From Sipunculus nudus (taxonomy: Eukaryota; Annelida; Sipuncula; Golfingiida; Sipunculidae), in the NCBI GenBank assembly GCA_026874595.1, contig CM049307.1:96634330-96698329 (forward strand): a DNA stretch of 64,000 bases, given 5' to 3'. The position numbers and the translations under genes were made by a program. Each line of letters begins with the position of its first letter. Position 1 is the stretch's first letter. The notes beneath the pieces were generated by a model. The model made no database searches. It was not told where the DNA came from and saw only the letters and a list, made by a program, of their open reading frames with translations. Below, piece by piece: positions 35,833 to 48,700 of the stretch.

Positions 35833-36000
35833 CCACTGCAACCCCATAACTAGTATAATTGTTTAGCCATATCTCCAAAACTAAACATTTAAGATACATA
35901 AGCTGTACACCATATGAATGGGCATTTCATGGCCTTTCTGCCTATGGCCTCTTTTGTTTAATTATGCACGGTCCCCACACGTTTTAGCGACTTTGTAAAA

Positions 36001-38202
36001 AATGGAAACCAGCATGCACGTATACATATGCCATCACGCATGCATGCACGCGTTTTAGTATGAAAGACAGACATGCTTTCCCATGACTGCAAAAATTATA
36101 GCCTTCGCCGTATAAAATATGTAACTACAGACACTCTTTGCATGACACACACTGTGTCCCTTTCATAAGTAACATGCATTCAGTCCGGACCTGCTTTTTT
36201 TAAGTCCGCGCCTGTGAATTAGGCCCACACGGTTGCTATGGTGGTTGCCACGGAAGCTTTCGGGCTCTGTAACCTGCACGCGGGCCCGTTTGACATTTCT
36301 GTTAAGAGGAGGAGAAACGCAGGGATTGGACAACGCTTGATTTGACGCATCCATATATGAGTCCATATGGACATTTTATATGCCAGTTTCAGAAAGTGAT
36401 AAGACACAGGCTATATGTTCCTGTACCCCCTCTTTTGTTAAACATTGGTAAACAGAGTAAAAAAAGTTACATTTACCCTACATATGCGCGTCACTCTTCA
36501 CAGCAGCTCCTAATGAGTTTAAACAAAATGTAACAATCTTGGTCCTGTCGAAGCGCGTGTCCCAGTCAATGTATTGATGTGGTCATGTGCATGCGAAGAT
36601 ATGTTTTCTCCTGTGATTACTTATTTACATGTACTTGGCATATATCTCTGGTGAAAAGGTTAGTAACTGTTTTATGACGAGGATACGAATTTAATTGTAT
36701 AGTTCTTTTTATATTGTACCCATGTTGAAAATGAACCAATGGACATTCACTTGCATTCAAAGATGCAAGATCGCTGTTATGGATGTTATAGCCCGTTTCA
36801 CCACCTGCTGTCCACCTGTTTTTTGTTGATGATTTTCTTAAAAGTTTATATTTTTCAATAATTTCCAAGAAAATAACATATGGAAGTGACAACCTAATAT
36901 GGCAATTAAGAATTTTACAGTAAATTTGCCGTTTATGTTTCACAACATTTTAGTCTCTTCACCATGATCTGGCAGATATGATGTGTCCCTCCATAAGAAG
37001 CCATCTTTGTTTTCGCTGGTTATATTATATACTGTGTTTACATGAGATCATCCAATCAGCAGCTGTCAGCTGAGGCTGTTTTTGCATGTGACCAATGACC
37101 TTGACCGACATAAATGGGTCTGATATGTTGTAAAATGTAGACTGATTTCTCATATTTTCAAATAATTCTGTTTCTTAAATAAGGTGTAAGGTAGGTATTT
37201 ATTTACCTTGTTGAAAATTAGGTCCTTTAATTCTAGACTCTCCACTATAATTGTTTCCCTTGAAATGTAACTAATAAAAATTTTCATAGCAAAAAACAGG
37301 TGGACATGAGGGGATGAAACAGACTATAGTTACAGATTTGTTGTACTGACAAAGCGCGAACTCGACTCAAATTTTGGTGATCGACATATATATTCTCATT
37401 ATTCAATTGAAAAAGAATACCAAAAAACATCAAGAATCTACCGAAATACAATGAAAGGTAGGCCTTCATTCTTGAATAATTAAGCTGTTCATTGGAGTAA
37501 AAGGGAAGATGCATCTTTTGGTAATTATTAAAACAAATAAAAAAAAATTCACTTGGAATCACACATGCATGAGATAGTACATGGGACTTGTATATTCTAT
37601 GGTTAATGTGTGACTTAATGACCACCATGAATAAGTAATAATAAGAATACGATCATTACACTGTTTATTTCAACAATACACAAGATAAATAATATTCATT
37701 GACAATATATAATAATATACGAAGTGTTAACTTTCAATAGTTATAGTTAAAGTAAAATTAATACTTACTTTATTACAGATTAAAGGATATTATTTTCATG
37801 TAAATAATATCTGGATGTATGGCATGCAGTGTCTTTTTTTTACTAAAAACAAATACAACATTTATCTCACAAATTCACCATAAGATTTTATTGACAGTTC
37901 TCATTGTCATATATACAATATACTTAAATTATTACATACGGAACATGAAAGTTAAAAGGAAGAATTAAAAAAAGTATTGCCATAGGCCTATGAAACTTGA
38001 ACCTCGAGAGCGGCACATTTTATTTTACCCTCCAAGAGAAGCCAAGAAAGGATAACTGGCAGAACAGTGAGATTTGGGCCGCTCATACAGGTCTTACCAG
38101 CCAGTATATAGTATATGTCTTATACATGTACATAAATGACCTGTGTGGCGGTTTTGACCCCACCATACTTGGGTTTTGTTACTTAAATGATATTATTTTG
38201 TC

Positions 38203-38204
<2 letters not shown>
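36001..38204. other. Intergenic sequence without recognised features
   Basis: AT-rich with a less AT-rich stretch at 36180-36320. Open frames on both strands at 36160-36530 and 36617-36943 are short, overlap one another and match nothing I know. No RNA gene seen. Confidence 0.4.
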
Positions 38205-38276
<72 letters not shown>

Positions 38277-38308
38277 AAAACATATATAAACACACACATA
38301 TATATATA

Positions 38309-38370
<62 letters not shown>
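38205..38370. repeat. (TA)n microsatellite
   Basis: Two long TA runs (about 38208-38262 and 38309-38362) around a CATATATAAACACACACATA core. Low-complexity frames that cross it are artefacts. Confidence 0.95.
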
Positions 38371-38371
<1 letters not shown>

Positions 38372-38639
38372 GGACTGGTCAAACCACATCTTTTAACCAA
38401 ATAAAAAAGATTTAGGACTCTCATAGATAATATCCGTATCATACATGCATTTAATTTTTTTTTCTTCTTGTGTATAAACAGGGTGGTTTCGATTTAAAAT
38501 ATCAATATACATACAGACAAACTTTAAAAATGATTTCAATTTCTGTTACACGCCTGTTTTATTCAATAATTCACTCAGTATATTCAGTTTAAGTTAACAT
38601 ACTTGATATATATAATTAACCATTTTGTGATGTTCACAC

Positions 38640-39509
38640 GTCATCTGTGATTTAATTGCCCATATTTACAGGAATTCTGTAAAATAAATGTCCCTCGGTG
38701 CCATTGTTTTGGCCATGATCTGTGAAAGGTCAAGGTCACAAAAACCCCCAAAATAGTTTTTTTCCCTCATATCATTGTTAATTTAAGTTGTATCTACTTC
38801 AACCCTAGCTCATTTTCATTGTCATTCCCAGGCCTTTCTTTTGGTGTGTAGATGCCTCAAATTTGCTGTAACCTTAATTACGCATTTTGGGGGGAAATTC
38901 ATGATGGGGTCTTATTTTTCTAACTTTGGGAGTTTTAAAGCTAGAGAGGTCTAGGTTTTTTTGCATCAGGTAACATACAAGAAGTGTTATTTGATTATAT
39001 TACAAGTCTTGCAATATCTCGTACAACATCATGTCAAACGAGATATTTCGAGATATCGCTTATTAATAGCATGAATCCACAAGTAAGCAGGAATCATTTT
39101 GAAACTGATATATCTTATATCTTACAGTATTATCCCAAAGCAGTTTTTCATTTTCTGGATATGGCCGCTAGGGGGCGCTTGATGCGAACCTCCCTAACAT
39201 ATCATGTTTTAGCCATATCTCAGAAATAATAAGCCTCAATTACATAAACTATAGCTTATTTTCTTCGTCTGAGTATTCTCCATAACCAAGTAAAGTCCTC
39301 TGGTGTCAATCTTGTGTCACTTTGTCAGTATGTCTGTCTGTTTGTCAGTTAATGTAAGCTGTCTCTGCTTTCATGTTTTTATTTGAGATATATGTCGTTC
39401 AACAGGCCACAGAATCCGAGAAATCACTCTAAAAGTAACTAAAAAATATAGAAAACCAACAGTTTGATCTTTCTGTCCGTCTGTCTATCATTTTAAAATT
39501 CCGGCAAGC
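38640..39509 (+). repeat. F4 repeat copy 2
   Basis: Shares with copy 1 'GGCCATGATC...AAAGGTCAAG', 'ACGCATTTTGGGGGGAAAT', 'GAATCATTTTGAAACTGATA' and 'CAGTTTTTCATTTTCTGG' before TGGCCGCTAGGGGGCGCT. Ends with GTCT/GTCCGTCT-type runs (39325-39350, 39468-39487) and ATTCCGGCAAGC at 39498-39509. Confidence 0.6.
39162..39179 (+). promoter_or_regulatory. CTCF-like motif in F4 copy 2
   Basis: TGGCCGCTAGGGGGCGCT, the best of the three F4 matches to the CTCF core. Confidence 0.4.
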
Positions 39510-39619
39510 GTTCGACCTATGGTCGTCTAGTTTGTTTGTTTTTTGTGTTACTAGTACCTTATACTCTCTACATTAATGTCATGTATAAGTGTAGGTTATT
39601 ATTTTAAGTAAAAAATATT

Positions 39620-41345
39620 AACAAGGCCTACAGGCCTAATGTGAACCTGTGCAATGAGATTACACCAGGTATAATGCTTCAATGCTGGACCATTACTTTT
39701 CAAGAACATGTGTAACATGTAACATATGAACAATGCAAGTACTAAACACTTAGAACAAGAAACAATTAAACAAACATCACTGCTGAAATTCTGGCGTGGG
39801 TGCACACAACACAAAAACTAGATTATGGGTGGTCAAGAAGCGACTACTTGTATCCGCCAAAATCAGAGTGGGAAAGGTGAAGTGAGGCATGGATTGAGTG
39901 GCAAGAGGAAATAGAGTGAGGTGTGTTGCATAATAGCCTGGATGTCTGCAGCCAAAATGTGTATGTAGGTTGCACCACGTACCACAAAATCCAGAAAGCT
40001 GTCCCAGATGTATAAACATGCAAAATTATAGGCAGATAAGTCAAACCACTACTGAGATATGAGTGATTTTATCCAAGGCAGATGAACAAATGGACACTGT
40101 GCAAAAAATGGTGGCAGGTGGCGCCACCAATTTTGTGTATGATTAAGAGATATGTGAGATCTATTCACATGCAAAATTTCAGGGGGATATGTCAAACCAC
40201 TGCCGAGATATGAGTGATAATTTTTCCCACGGCAAACAAATAGACGGACGCTGTGCAAAAATTATTGCAGGTGGTGCCACCAGTTTAGTGTATGATAAAG
40301 AGCTATGTGAGATCTTTAAACATGCAAAATTTTGGCCCAACTGGTCAAACGGTTCCCAAGATATGAGCTTGGATGTCTCCAGCTTAAACGTGAATGTGGG
40401 TAGCGCCACCTGTCATAAAATCAAGAAAGCTATCAAGTATGTATAAACCTGCAAAATATCAGGTGGATGAGTCAAACCACTGCCGAGATATGAGTGATTT
40501 TATCCAAGGCAGATGAACAAATGGACACTGTGCAAAAAATGGTTGCAGGTGGCACCACCAGTTTTGCGTATGAAAAAGAGCTATGGGAGATCTATACACA
40601 TGCAAAATTTTGGCCCAACTGGTCAAACAGTTCCCGAGATATGAGCTTGGATGTCTGCAGCTTAAACGTGAATGTAGGTGGCGCCACCTGTCATAAAATC
40701 AAGAAAGCTGTCCAGGATGTATACACATGCAACCAATGCAGAGATATGAGTGTTTTTATCCCAAGGCAGATGAACAGATGGATGCTGTGCAAAAATGGTT
40801 GCATGTGGCGCCACCATTTTTAGTGTATGTTATAAAGCTATCCAAGGGCTACATTTGTGCAAAATCTTTAGCCCTATTGGTCAAACGGTTACCGAGATAT
40901 GTGGGTTTATGTGTGGAAACACACACACAAATGGACGCTGGGCAGAGAGGAAAGGTCAGAGGTCAACCAAAAATGAGGGCACAGCAGTTCACATGTGATC
41001 GATCATAATTCCGAATTTTAAAAAATTCTGTTCGTCGGAGTTCTCCGGAAACCTATGCGGCAATGGCGGCAGCATTGCAACTCTGTTTTGGCAGATACAA
41101 TGATTGTAGCTGGCACCAGCAGTCTTGTATACAACGAAGAGATATATACATATGCCCAATGTCAGCCTGATATGTCAAACCCCTCCTGTGAAATAAGCAG
41201 GGACATACACTGTGCAAAAATTATTGTAGGTGGCGCCACCAGTCTTGTACACTATAAAGCTACTCGATATGTATATACATGCCCAATTTTAGGCTGATGT
41301 ATCAAATTCCTCTGTAGAAATCAGCAGGCAAATACACTGTAAAAA
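39620..41345 (+). mobile_element. F2 tandem-array element
   Basis: Starts AACAAGGCCTACAGGCCTAA. After a ~220-base leader ('GAGGCATGGATTGAGTGGCA') come about five units with GGTGGCGCCACC. The DR1 motif is at 40953-40965, and a degraded end with 'GGCAATGGCGGCAGC' and 'TTTTGGCAGATAC' lies at 41060-41098. Two further loose units follow to 41345. Confidence 0.75.
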
Positions 41346-43365
41346 GTCAATGTAGGTGGCACCACCTGTAAATGAAAATGCCATCAAGGACGCATAGACA
41401 GGTCAAAATATCAGTCCAATACATCAAACTTCCCCAGGGTTTGATGCACTGGGCTGACAAGGCTTAGGTGAGTAAGCCAGTTGCCCCCGAGTGACCTGTG
41501 ACAAATTGCTGCCTCAAGCTACTCCACTGAGTGAACTTTTGACCTGCACCTGGCTAGACTGAGTGAACTTTTGACCTGTACCTGGCTATACTGAGTGAAC
41601 TCTCGACCTGTTGCATAATCTGACACAGTTGGCAGTCTGCCAAAGCTATAGATTCAGGCTGAACTTTGGTGCCAAATATGATGCAGTGAGCAGTCTGCCA
41701 AAGCTATAAATAAAATGCAGCTACTGCACTGGGTGAACTCTTGACCTATACCTGGCTGCACTTCTTCCAATCCTTGCCAAAACTATTTATAGAGCTGACA
41801 TCATCTTGGCTAATGGCCAACATCAAGGCACTCGCAATCTGCCAATAGTAAACCAAGTGCTGCCATCTGAACACAAAAGTGGTCCCTACTTAAAATAACT
41901 TTGAAATTTATTTTCCCAATACATGCTTTTCAGCTGACTTTTTATAAAAAAAAGAAATCAGGAATATATGTAAAATTATTACGGATGCATACTGAATGCA
42001 AAATTAAAATACAGATATATCTCATTGATGGCGAATTCTTGAATTAAATTGAGTAGGGATACCAATAATTTATAATCCACGTACAGCTGTCTTTATATAG
42101 CCACAGAGAGCTGAATATCCATGATTGTAACATTGCCTGGTATGAGGAATAACTTAAATCATAAATCTAATTTTTCTAAAAGCTTTTAAAAAACTTTCTT
42201 GTCAATATTAACCAAAGATAACCTGAAATCTAAATGTCTAGTGGCATGATGTAATAGATGCTGATACACTGGTGCCAGGCTAGATGTAACAGCATCACAC
42301 AGCAAACATATACGGTAAAATGACTCAATTCAATCTCCATAATTCAGCCAAAAATCATTCATGTGGAACCATTAATGACAATTATTATAAGAAATAATTT
42401 GGAATTATTCCTGTAAAATATTTAACAAACTGGCTTCAGTGGCATCAGTTGAAAAACGTTTCACAGGTTTATAACTCATACAGGATGATACAGCAAACTG
42501 GCTAAGTTCAGCTTCCCGTAACTCAGCCAAAAAGCACTGAACCTAAACCATTTGAACAAACTTGAATTATCAACATCTGAGGATAATTAATGTGTGAGAA
42601 TTAAGAATTTGGCCCAGTGGTTTTTGAGAAGATCTTTGTAGCCACTGAACTAAAATGGGCTGTTATGGCATATGGCTAAATTAAGCTTCCCATAACCTAG
42701 CCAAAAGTCACTGAAAAGAGACCATTTGAACAAACTTGAGAAAGCACTACCCTAGGATCATTTCTGTGCGATATTAAACATTTTGGCCATATGGTTTCAG
42801 AGAAGAAGTTTTTGTAGCCCTCAGTGTGATACTGGCACTGATGACCCTGTACAAAAAAGGCCGATGCAGGTGGCGCCACCAATACCTCAATTTCAGATAT
42901 GACCTATATGTGACCAACATTGGCATAAAATTTGGTGATGATAGCTCCAGCCGTTTCAGAGATTTAAATTTTAATATGCTTTTTTGCACAGTTAACAAAG
43001 TTCAACCTCCTGTAACTCGGCCAAAAATCTCCGAACTGGAATCATTTGAACAAACTTGAGAAAGATTGTTCCAGGGATCATTTTTTGGAAATATTGGACA
43101 ATTTGGCTAGACAGTTTTGGAGAAGAAGATTTTTAAAGCTTTTTTAGCTTTTCCCCTATAAAATCTAAGAAAATGCAGTTAGAAAAAAAAATAAACAAAA
43201 TCCGATATAGTTTTTCAGATAACTGATTATTTGTAAAAATTTGGTGATGCTATATCTATAGCTCCTGCAGTTTTTGAGATAGCCATCGTTAACGTACAGA
43301 CGACGCACAACGCACGACAGATGACTCACCATCGCATTAGCTCACAGGTTCACTAAAAACTTTCA
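41346..43365 (-). repeat. F5 element copy, inverted, with degenerate tandem units
   Basis: 43000-43360 is the reverse complement of 24600-25020, ending in 'GACGACGCACAACGCACGAC' and 'GCTCACAGGTTCACTAAAAA'. Inside, 42300-43090 holds three to four loose units with 'CCATTTGAACAAACTTGAGA' and 'TAACTCAGCCAAAAA'. 41510-41620 has two to three copies of a ~50-bp unit with 'CTGAGTGAACTTTTGACCTG'. One GGTGGCGCCACC at 42869. Confidence 0.6.
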
Positions 43366-43805
43366 AAAGGGTTATTATTCTATAAGAAATTTGTGTGCTT
43401 TGTATTCTGCCGAGTTTTTAATTACCATTGATTCTACTTGTGAACGATCCTAACCATATCTACAAACCATGCATATACAAAGTGATACGCGATTAGGGGT
43501 AATTGTAACTGCAATTTGTAAGTTATATCAATCCACAGATACAATCTAAATAACTATTAAAATGTTATTTTAATGGACTGAAACCAATCTTCACAGACTT
43601 CTGTGATAAACATAGACTACATGTTATAATTTAGTACCAGGATATGCTAAATGACCCCACTTGGAATGAATGTGTATTTGTAAATGGTATGAGAGGGGAG
43701 GAGACATTCATAATGTGTGATGTCAGATGATGATTCATGTGAGTACCATGCTTGTCTGTATTGTTGCAAGTGGCCAGTATTTTCAGCCAGGGGAAAGACT
43801 AAAAG

Positions 43806-44490
43806 ATGTCTAAAAGATAACTGGTGAAGCTCAGCATGACTAAAAGCTAACTGGTGAACCTCACCATGACTAAAAGCTAACTTGTAAAGCTCAGCATGAC
43901 TAAAAGCTAACTGGTGAACCTCAGCATGACTAAAAGCTAACTGGTGAACCTCACCATGACTAAAAGCGAACTGGTGAACCTCACCATGACTAAAAGCGAA
44001 CTGGTGAACCTCAGCATGACTAAAAGCTAACTGGTGAACCTCACCATGACTAAAAGCTAACTGGTGAACCTCAGCATGACTTAAACTTAACTGGTGAACC
44101 TCAGCATGACTAAAAGCTAACTGGTGAACCTCAGCATGACTAAAAGCTAACTGGTGAACCTCACCATGACTAAAAGCTAACTGGTGAACCTCAGCATGAC
44201 TAAAAGCTAACTGGTGAACCTCAGCATGACTTAAAGTTAACTGGTGAACCTCACCATGACTAAAAGCTAACTGGTGAACCTCAGCATGACTAAAAGCTAA
44301 CTGGTGAACCTCAGCATGACTTAAAGCGAACTGGTGAACCTCACCATGACTAAAAGCTAACTGGTGAACCTCACCATGACTAAAAGCTAACTGGTGAACC
44401 TCAGCATGACTAAAAGCTAACTGGTGAACCTCAGCATGACTTAAAGCTAACTGGTGGACCTCACCATGACTAAAAGTTAACTGGTGAAGT
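43806..44490. repeat. 30-bp minisatellite, about 23 copies
   Basis: Unit CATGACTAAAAGCTAACTGG + TGAACCTCAG, very homogeneous, with a recurrent CAGC/CACC variant and occasional TTAAAG. The complement is open for 298 codons (44543-43647) and reads as SHAEVHQLAF decapeptides. Openness is expected since 30 is a multiple of three, so I annotate a repeat and not a gene. Confidence 0.95.
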
Positions 44491-44580
44491 CTTAAGTATA
44501 TGTACACATGAATGGCCCTCAATAGAGTGTGTACCTCTGCCAAAGCTTAACCACCCTACTGGGTCTGCTCTTTATCCTGA

Positions 44581-45770
44581 AACAAGGCCTACAGGCCTAA
44601 TGCGAACCTGTGCAAAGTTTTGGAGTATGAATGGAGGTTTATTTTTAAAATTTAATGTTGATCCTTTTAAGTCCTGCATATCTACCTTAGTCATTATGAT
44701 TTCAGCAAAATTGACATTTCCGACCTGCAAGTTTCAGACTAGGACATTTTAAAACTAAAATATGGGTAGTCGACAAGCCACTATGTGTATCCGCAGAAAT
44801 CAGAGTGGGACAGGTGAAGTGAGGCATGGATTAAGTCGCAAGGGGAATCGAGTGAGGTGTGTTGCATATTAGCATGGATGTCTGCAGCATAAACATGAAT
44901 GTAGGTGGTGCCATGTGTCATAAAATCGAGAAAATTGTCCTGGATGTATAAACCTGCAAAATTTCAGGTGGATAAGTCAAACCACTGTTGAGATATGAGT
45001 GATTTTATCCCAAGGCAGATGAACAAATGGACGGTGTTCATTAGTGGTTGCAGGTGGCGCCACCAGTTTTGCTTATGATGAAGAGCTAAGTGAGATCTAT
45101 ACACAAGCAAAATTTTGGCCAAATCAGTTCCGGAGATATGAGCTTGGATGTCTGCAGAGTAAATGTGAATGTAGGTGGCACCACCTGTCATAAAATCAAG
45201 AAGGCTGTCCGGGATGTATAAACCTGCAAATTTTCAGGTGGATAAGTCAAACCACTGCTGAGAATGAGTGATTTTATCCCAAGGCAGATGAACAGATAGA
45301 CGCTGTGCATAAGTGGTTGCAGGTGGCACCACCGGTTTAGCCTATGATGAAGAGCTATGCGAGATCTATACACATGCAAAAATTTGGCTCAAATCAGTCA
45401 AACGGTTCCCGAGATGAGCTTGGATGTCTGCGTAGTAAACCTGAATGTAGGTGGTGCCACCTGTTATAAAATCGAGAAAGCTATCAAGGATGTATAAACC
45501 TGCAAAATTTCAGGTGGATAAGGTATTCTGAGATATGAGTGATATTATCCCAAGGTAGATGAACAGATGGATGCTGTGCAAAAATGGTTGCATGTGGCGC
45601 CACCATTTCTAGTGAATGTTATAAAGCTATCAAAGGGCTACATTTGTGCATAATGTTTAGCCTGATCGGTCAAACGGTTCCCGAGATATGCGGGTTTATG
45701 TGTGGAAACAGACACACAAATGGACAATGGGCAGCGAGGAAAGGTCAGAGGTCAACTTGAGTTGGGACAG
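44581..45770 (+). mobile_element. F2 tandem-array element with intact 5' end
   Basis: Starts AACAAGGCCTACAGGCCTAA; leader to about 44880; then about three units with GGTGGCGCCACC or one-base variants. The DR1 motif is at 45742-45754. It stops a few bases after the DR1, without GC-rich tract or stem-loop, so it is 3' truncated. Confidence 0.8.
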
Positions 45771-48700
45771 TATAAGTTTTTCATATAATGATACATAACT
45801 TTATCTTATTTTATTGTGGTATCAGTATCAAAATACGAGTAACAGGAACTCTAGCCCCTGTCATCATATATCAGTTTTTAGTACTTTTCACCATGTTTCT
45901 AGAACCACTGGGATAAGCCGAAAAATTAAAAGAAATTTCAGAGAACAAAATTCTGTTGTTTGCTGAATACTGTCATTTTGAATATGCAATAGCCATATAT
46001 ACTTGTCACTCTAATGGTTACTTCTGTACAGAATTTCATTCATTGAAACAATGAATATGTTTGAAAATAAATGATTTTCTGAAACAGAAAGATCTCAAGT
46101 GATACCATAAATTTTAGGTAATAATCCTGAGCATGTTTGTACCAAAATGGTGGACAAAGATGCATACCATGATATCCCAAAAATAGGGAAGTTAACAAGT
46201 ATTGCAGTTGTCACATATTGTGATATCCCGATATATTGGTTATCATCCAAACCCTAATCAAAACATAACCTCCTTGGAGTTGGTAATGACATACATGTGT
46301 GTATTCATCAGAACATGACAACACGATCACCTTGGTAACATATTTTATTGGAAATACTTGACTGTACATAACACATTTACAGGTGGAATTGCAACCAATA
46401 TGAATACAAGGAAAGATGTACACAAGCTTATCATTAAGAAGAATCCACAAATATTAAGATGTCTATGGACACTGTAAAACTTAATCTAAGCAAGGGATAC
46501 ATCCTTGATGAGTATTACTAATGACATGGAATTATAATGTTACATAGATAATACCTTTAAATATGCCACACAAAAACAGGTGCTACATGAGTACATTATA
46601 GTGCCTGTCAGGGAAACATGCTGTTGTATTTTGATTATATTTATTTGCCGGGGAAGTTATCACAATTTCATCAACCGTTTCCATACTGTTCATATGTGCA
46701 TCTTCTGTCTGTATAATAATTATCCACTTGCCATCTATTAATTTAAAATGAGGATCAGAAAGTTGATTAAAATGAAAAGGTTAAGTGATACAGACAGCAA
46801 GAATGAATTATTCTACAAACATGACGTGAAAGTCTGGTCATCTGATGTAGGTTTCTGTTAAAAATAGGAAGAGAAGGAGGAGACTGACCTGGAATCTGCA
46901 TCCATATATATACACTAAATATTGTGACCTGATAATTTTAATAGAACACCTAACATGTCACTGAGTAAATCAAATCCAACACAATCCACAAAGCCATGCC
47001 TGCCATTTACAAACAAGCGACACAACACTTGAGTGTACTGGTACCAACATATGAGTAAATATGAAGTCTACAGAATTAGTGTATATGACTTATATAATCC
47101 ATTGTATTATAAAAGTACATTGTAATATTATATTTTGTAAACTTACATTTTATCAAAGAGCCTTTTAATGACTTATTGGGCACTGATACAGAATGAACTG
47201 TTATAAAAGTGACCTCCAACTCATGTTAAACATGGAAGCCATGGTTAACTGTACTCAAACCTACAGAATAATGACACAATCTTTTAGTAATTAAAATTTC
47301 ACTTTTTTTCTTATATTTCTTTGATTAGAAACTCATTTGTTGTTGATCTTCTTCTTATCTATCTATATTACACCTTCTCTGTTGAGCATTTTTCATGTAC
47401 AGAATTCTATCAGGTAAAGTCACTCAAAAGTGATGCGGTGAAATGTCATATACATTCAAAATCTACATATCTAAGTCAGCAACTATGTACAGCTGTTGTT
47501 CAATATCTTCAAGCTGGAGATCACCACTTAACAAATTGTTTTTATTATCTGCATCTAAAAAAATACCTGTTTGATGGGAGGTTTGTGCTTGAATGTGTAA
47601 GAGGAGGTGGTTCACAGCTAATTTTTTTTTTTTTTGGCTGATTTTTCCAAGTACAAGTTAATTCATCGAAATGCCGGATAAGCTGCCTGTGACACAACTC
47701 GTTATTTAGTGCAGTAAGTGTGTAATTAGCTAGTGTATTTACCTGTTATCATGTGCTGATGATATACATACAGCAAGTGCTCGGCAGTTTCTTGTCCATG
47801 ACAATTTCTTGCACAGATCATGAACTCTTGTTTGTTTGGATTTTTGTTACAATCCTAATAATAACTATTATATTTATGATTTTGTAAAAATGAGTCGTGA
47901 TCAACTATGAAGCTGTAAACAGGATGTTCAACAGATAAAAATTAAAAGCATACACTTACCTCTCCATAAACATAACAGACCACCAATAACAATACTTCTC
48001 ATGTGACATGTATATAACTCACTGCAATGGGAACCATCACCATTTCTTTGATTTTAGTACAATGCAGTATATCTACTCCAGTTTATCGGTTAGAACAAAC
48101 ATACATACTTCAATATGGATATTTCAGTCAACGTTGCACACATGTCACAGAGCACATATTTCATTTAATTCATGAAATGCTTGCAGCTTTGGTGTCAACA
48201 ATGTAGAAAACAGGTACAGGAAATGGACATTACACTTTGAGTTAGAGCAAGTGCACTTAGGGAAACTATTATATACATACAGATAAGTGTTTTATATACT
48301 TGTGTATGTGTGTAATCAAATTACCTTTGCAGTGGACACTCACATTCAAAAGTGAAAGGTTTCTTTTGGAAACAACAATATTGGTTCAAGCTGCAAGATA
48401 CGCATCTAATAGCCACTATTCAATAAAGAAATAAAATTAATATGTTTTGCATTTAAGATGTGCTGTTAAACATACAGTGTAGCATGTGATACAATGTACA
48501 TGTTTTACCTGGTTAAGTTTTTAGGTCCTCACCGTGTATATAACAAATATTTATAAGCCATAACAATGCTGGCTGAACCATATAATCTGGACCAGTCTGT
48601 CTATAACAAACGTTCCTGACTGTACAATTACATATATACTGACTAGAACGTGAAGTATACAAACGAAAGGGTATCCACCACACGTTAAATAATGATTAAC

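Larger units (their letters stand above)
34891..36000 (+). repeat. F4 repeat copy 1 (two related units)
   Basis: Begins GCTTGCCGGAAT, then (GTCT)n at 34950-34968. Two units follow that share 'TTTTGAAACTGATA', 'TATCTTGAA/TATCTCGAA...CAGTTTTTCA' and a [A/C]TGRCSGCYAGGGGGCG core (35357-35377 and 35815-35832). The inverse of the 12-bp start, ATTCCGGCAAGC, ends the other F4 copy at 39498-39509. Confidence 0.6.

Noticed and set aside
37997-38404. IYIYIY-rich frames
   Set aside because: Translation of the (TA)n microsatellite.
43647-44543. 298-codon open frame of HAEVHQLAFS repeats as a protein gene
   Set aside because: A 30-bp homogeneous repeat is open in any frame lacking a stop in one unit. 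No signal peptide, splice sites or non-repeat domain.
47321-47641. 106-codon plus-strand frame
   Set aside because: AT-rich, ends in a poly-T stretch, no recognisable domain; probably chance.
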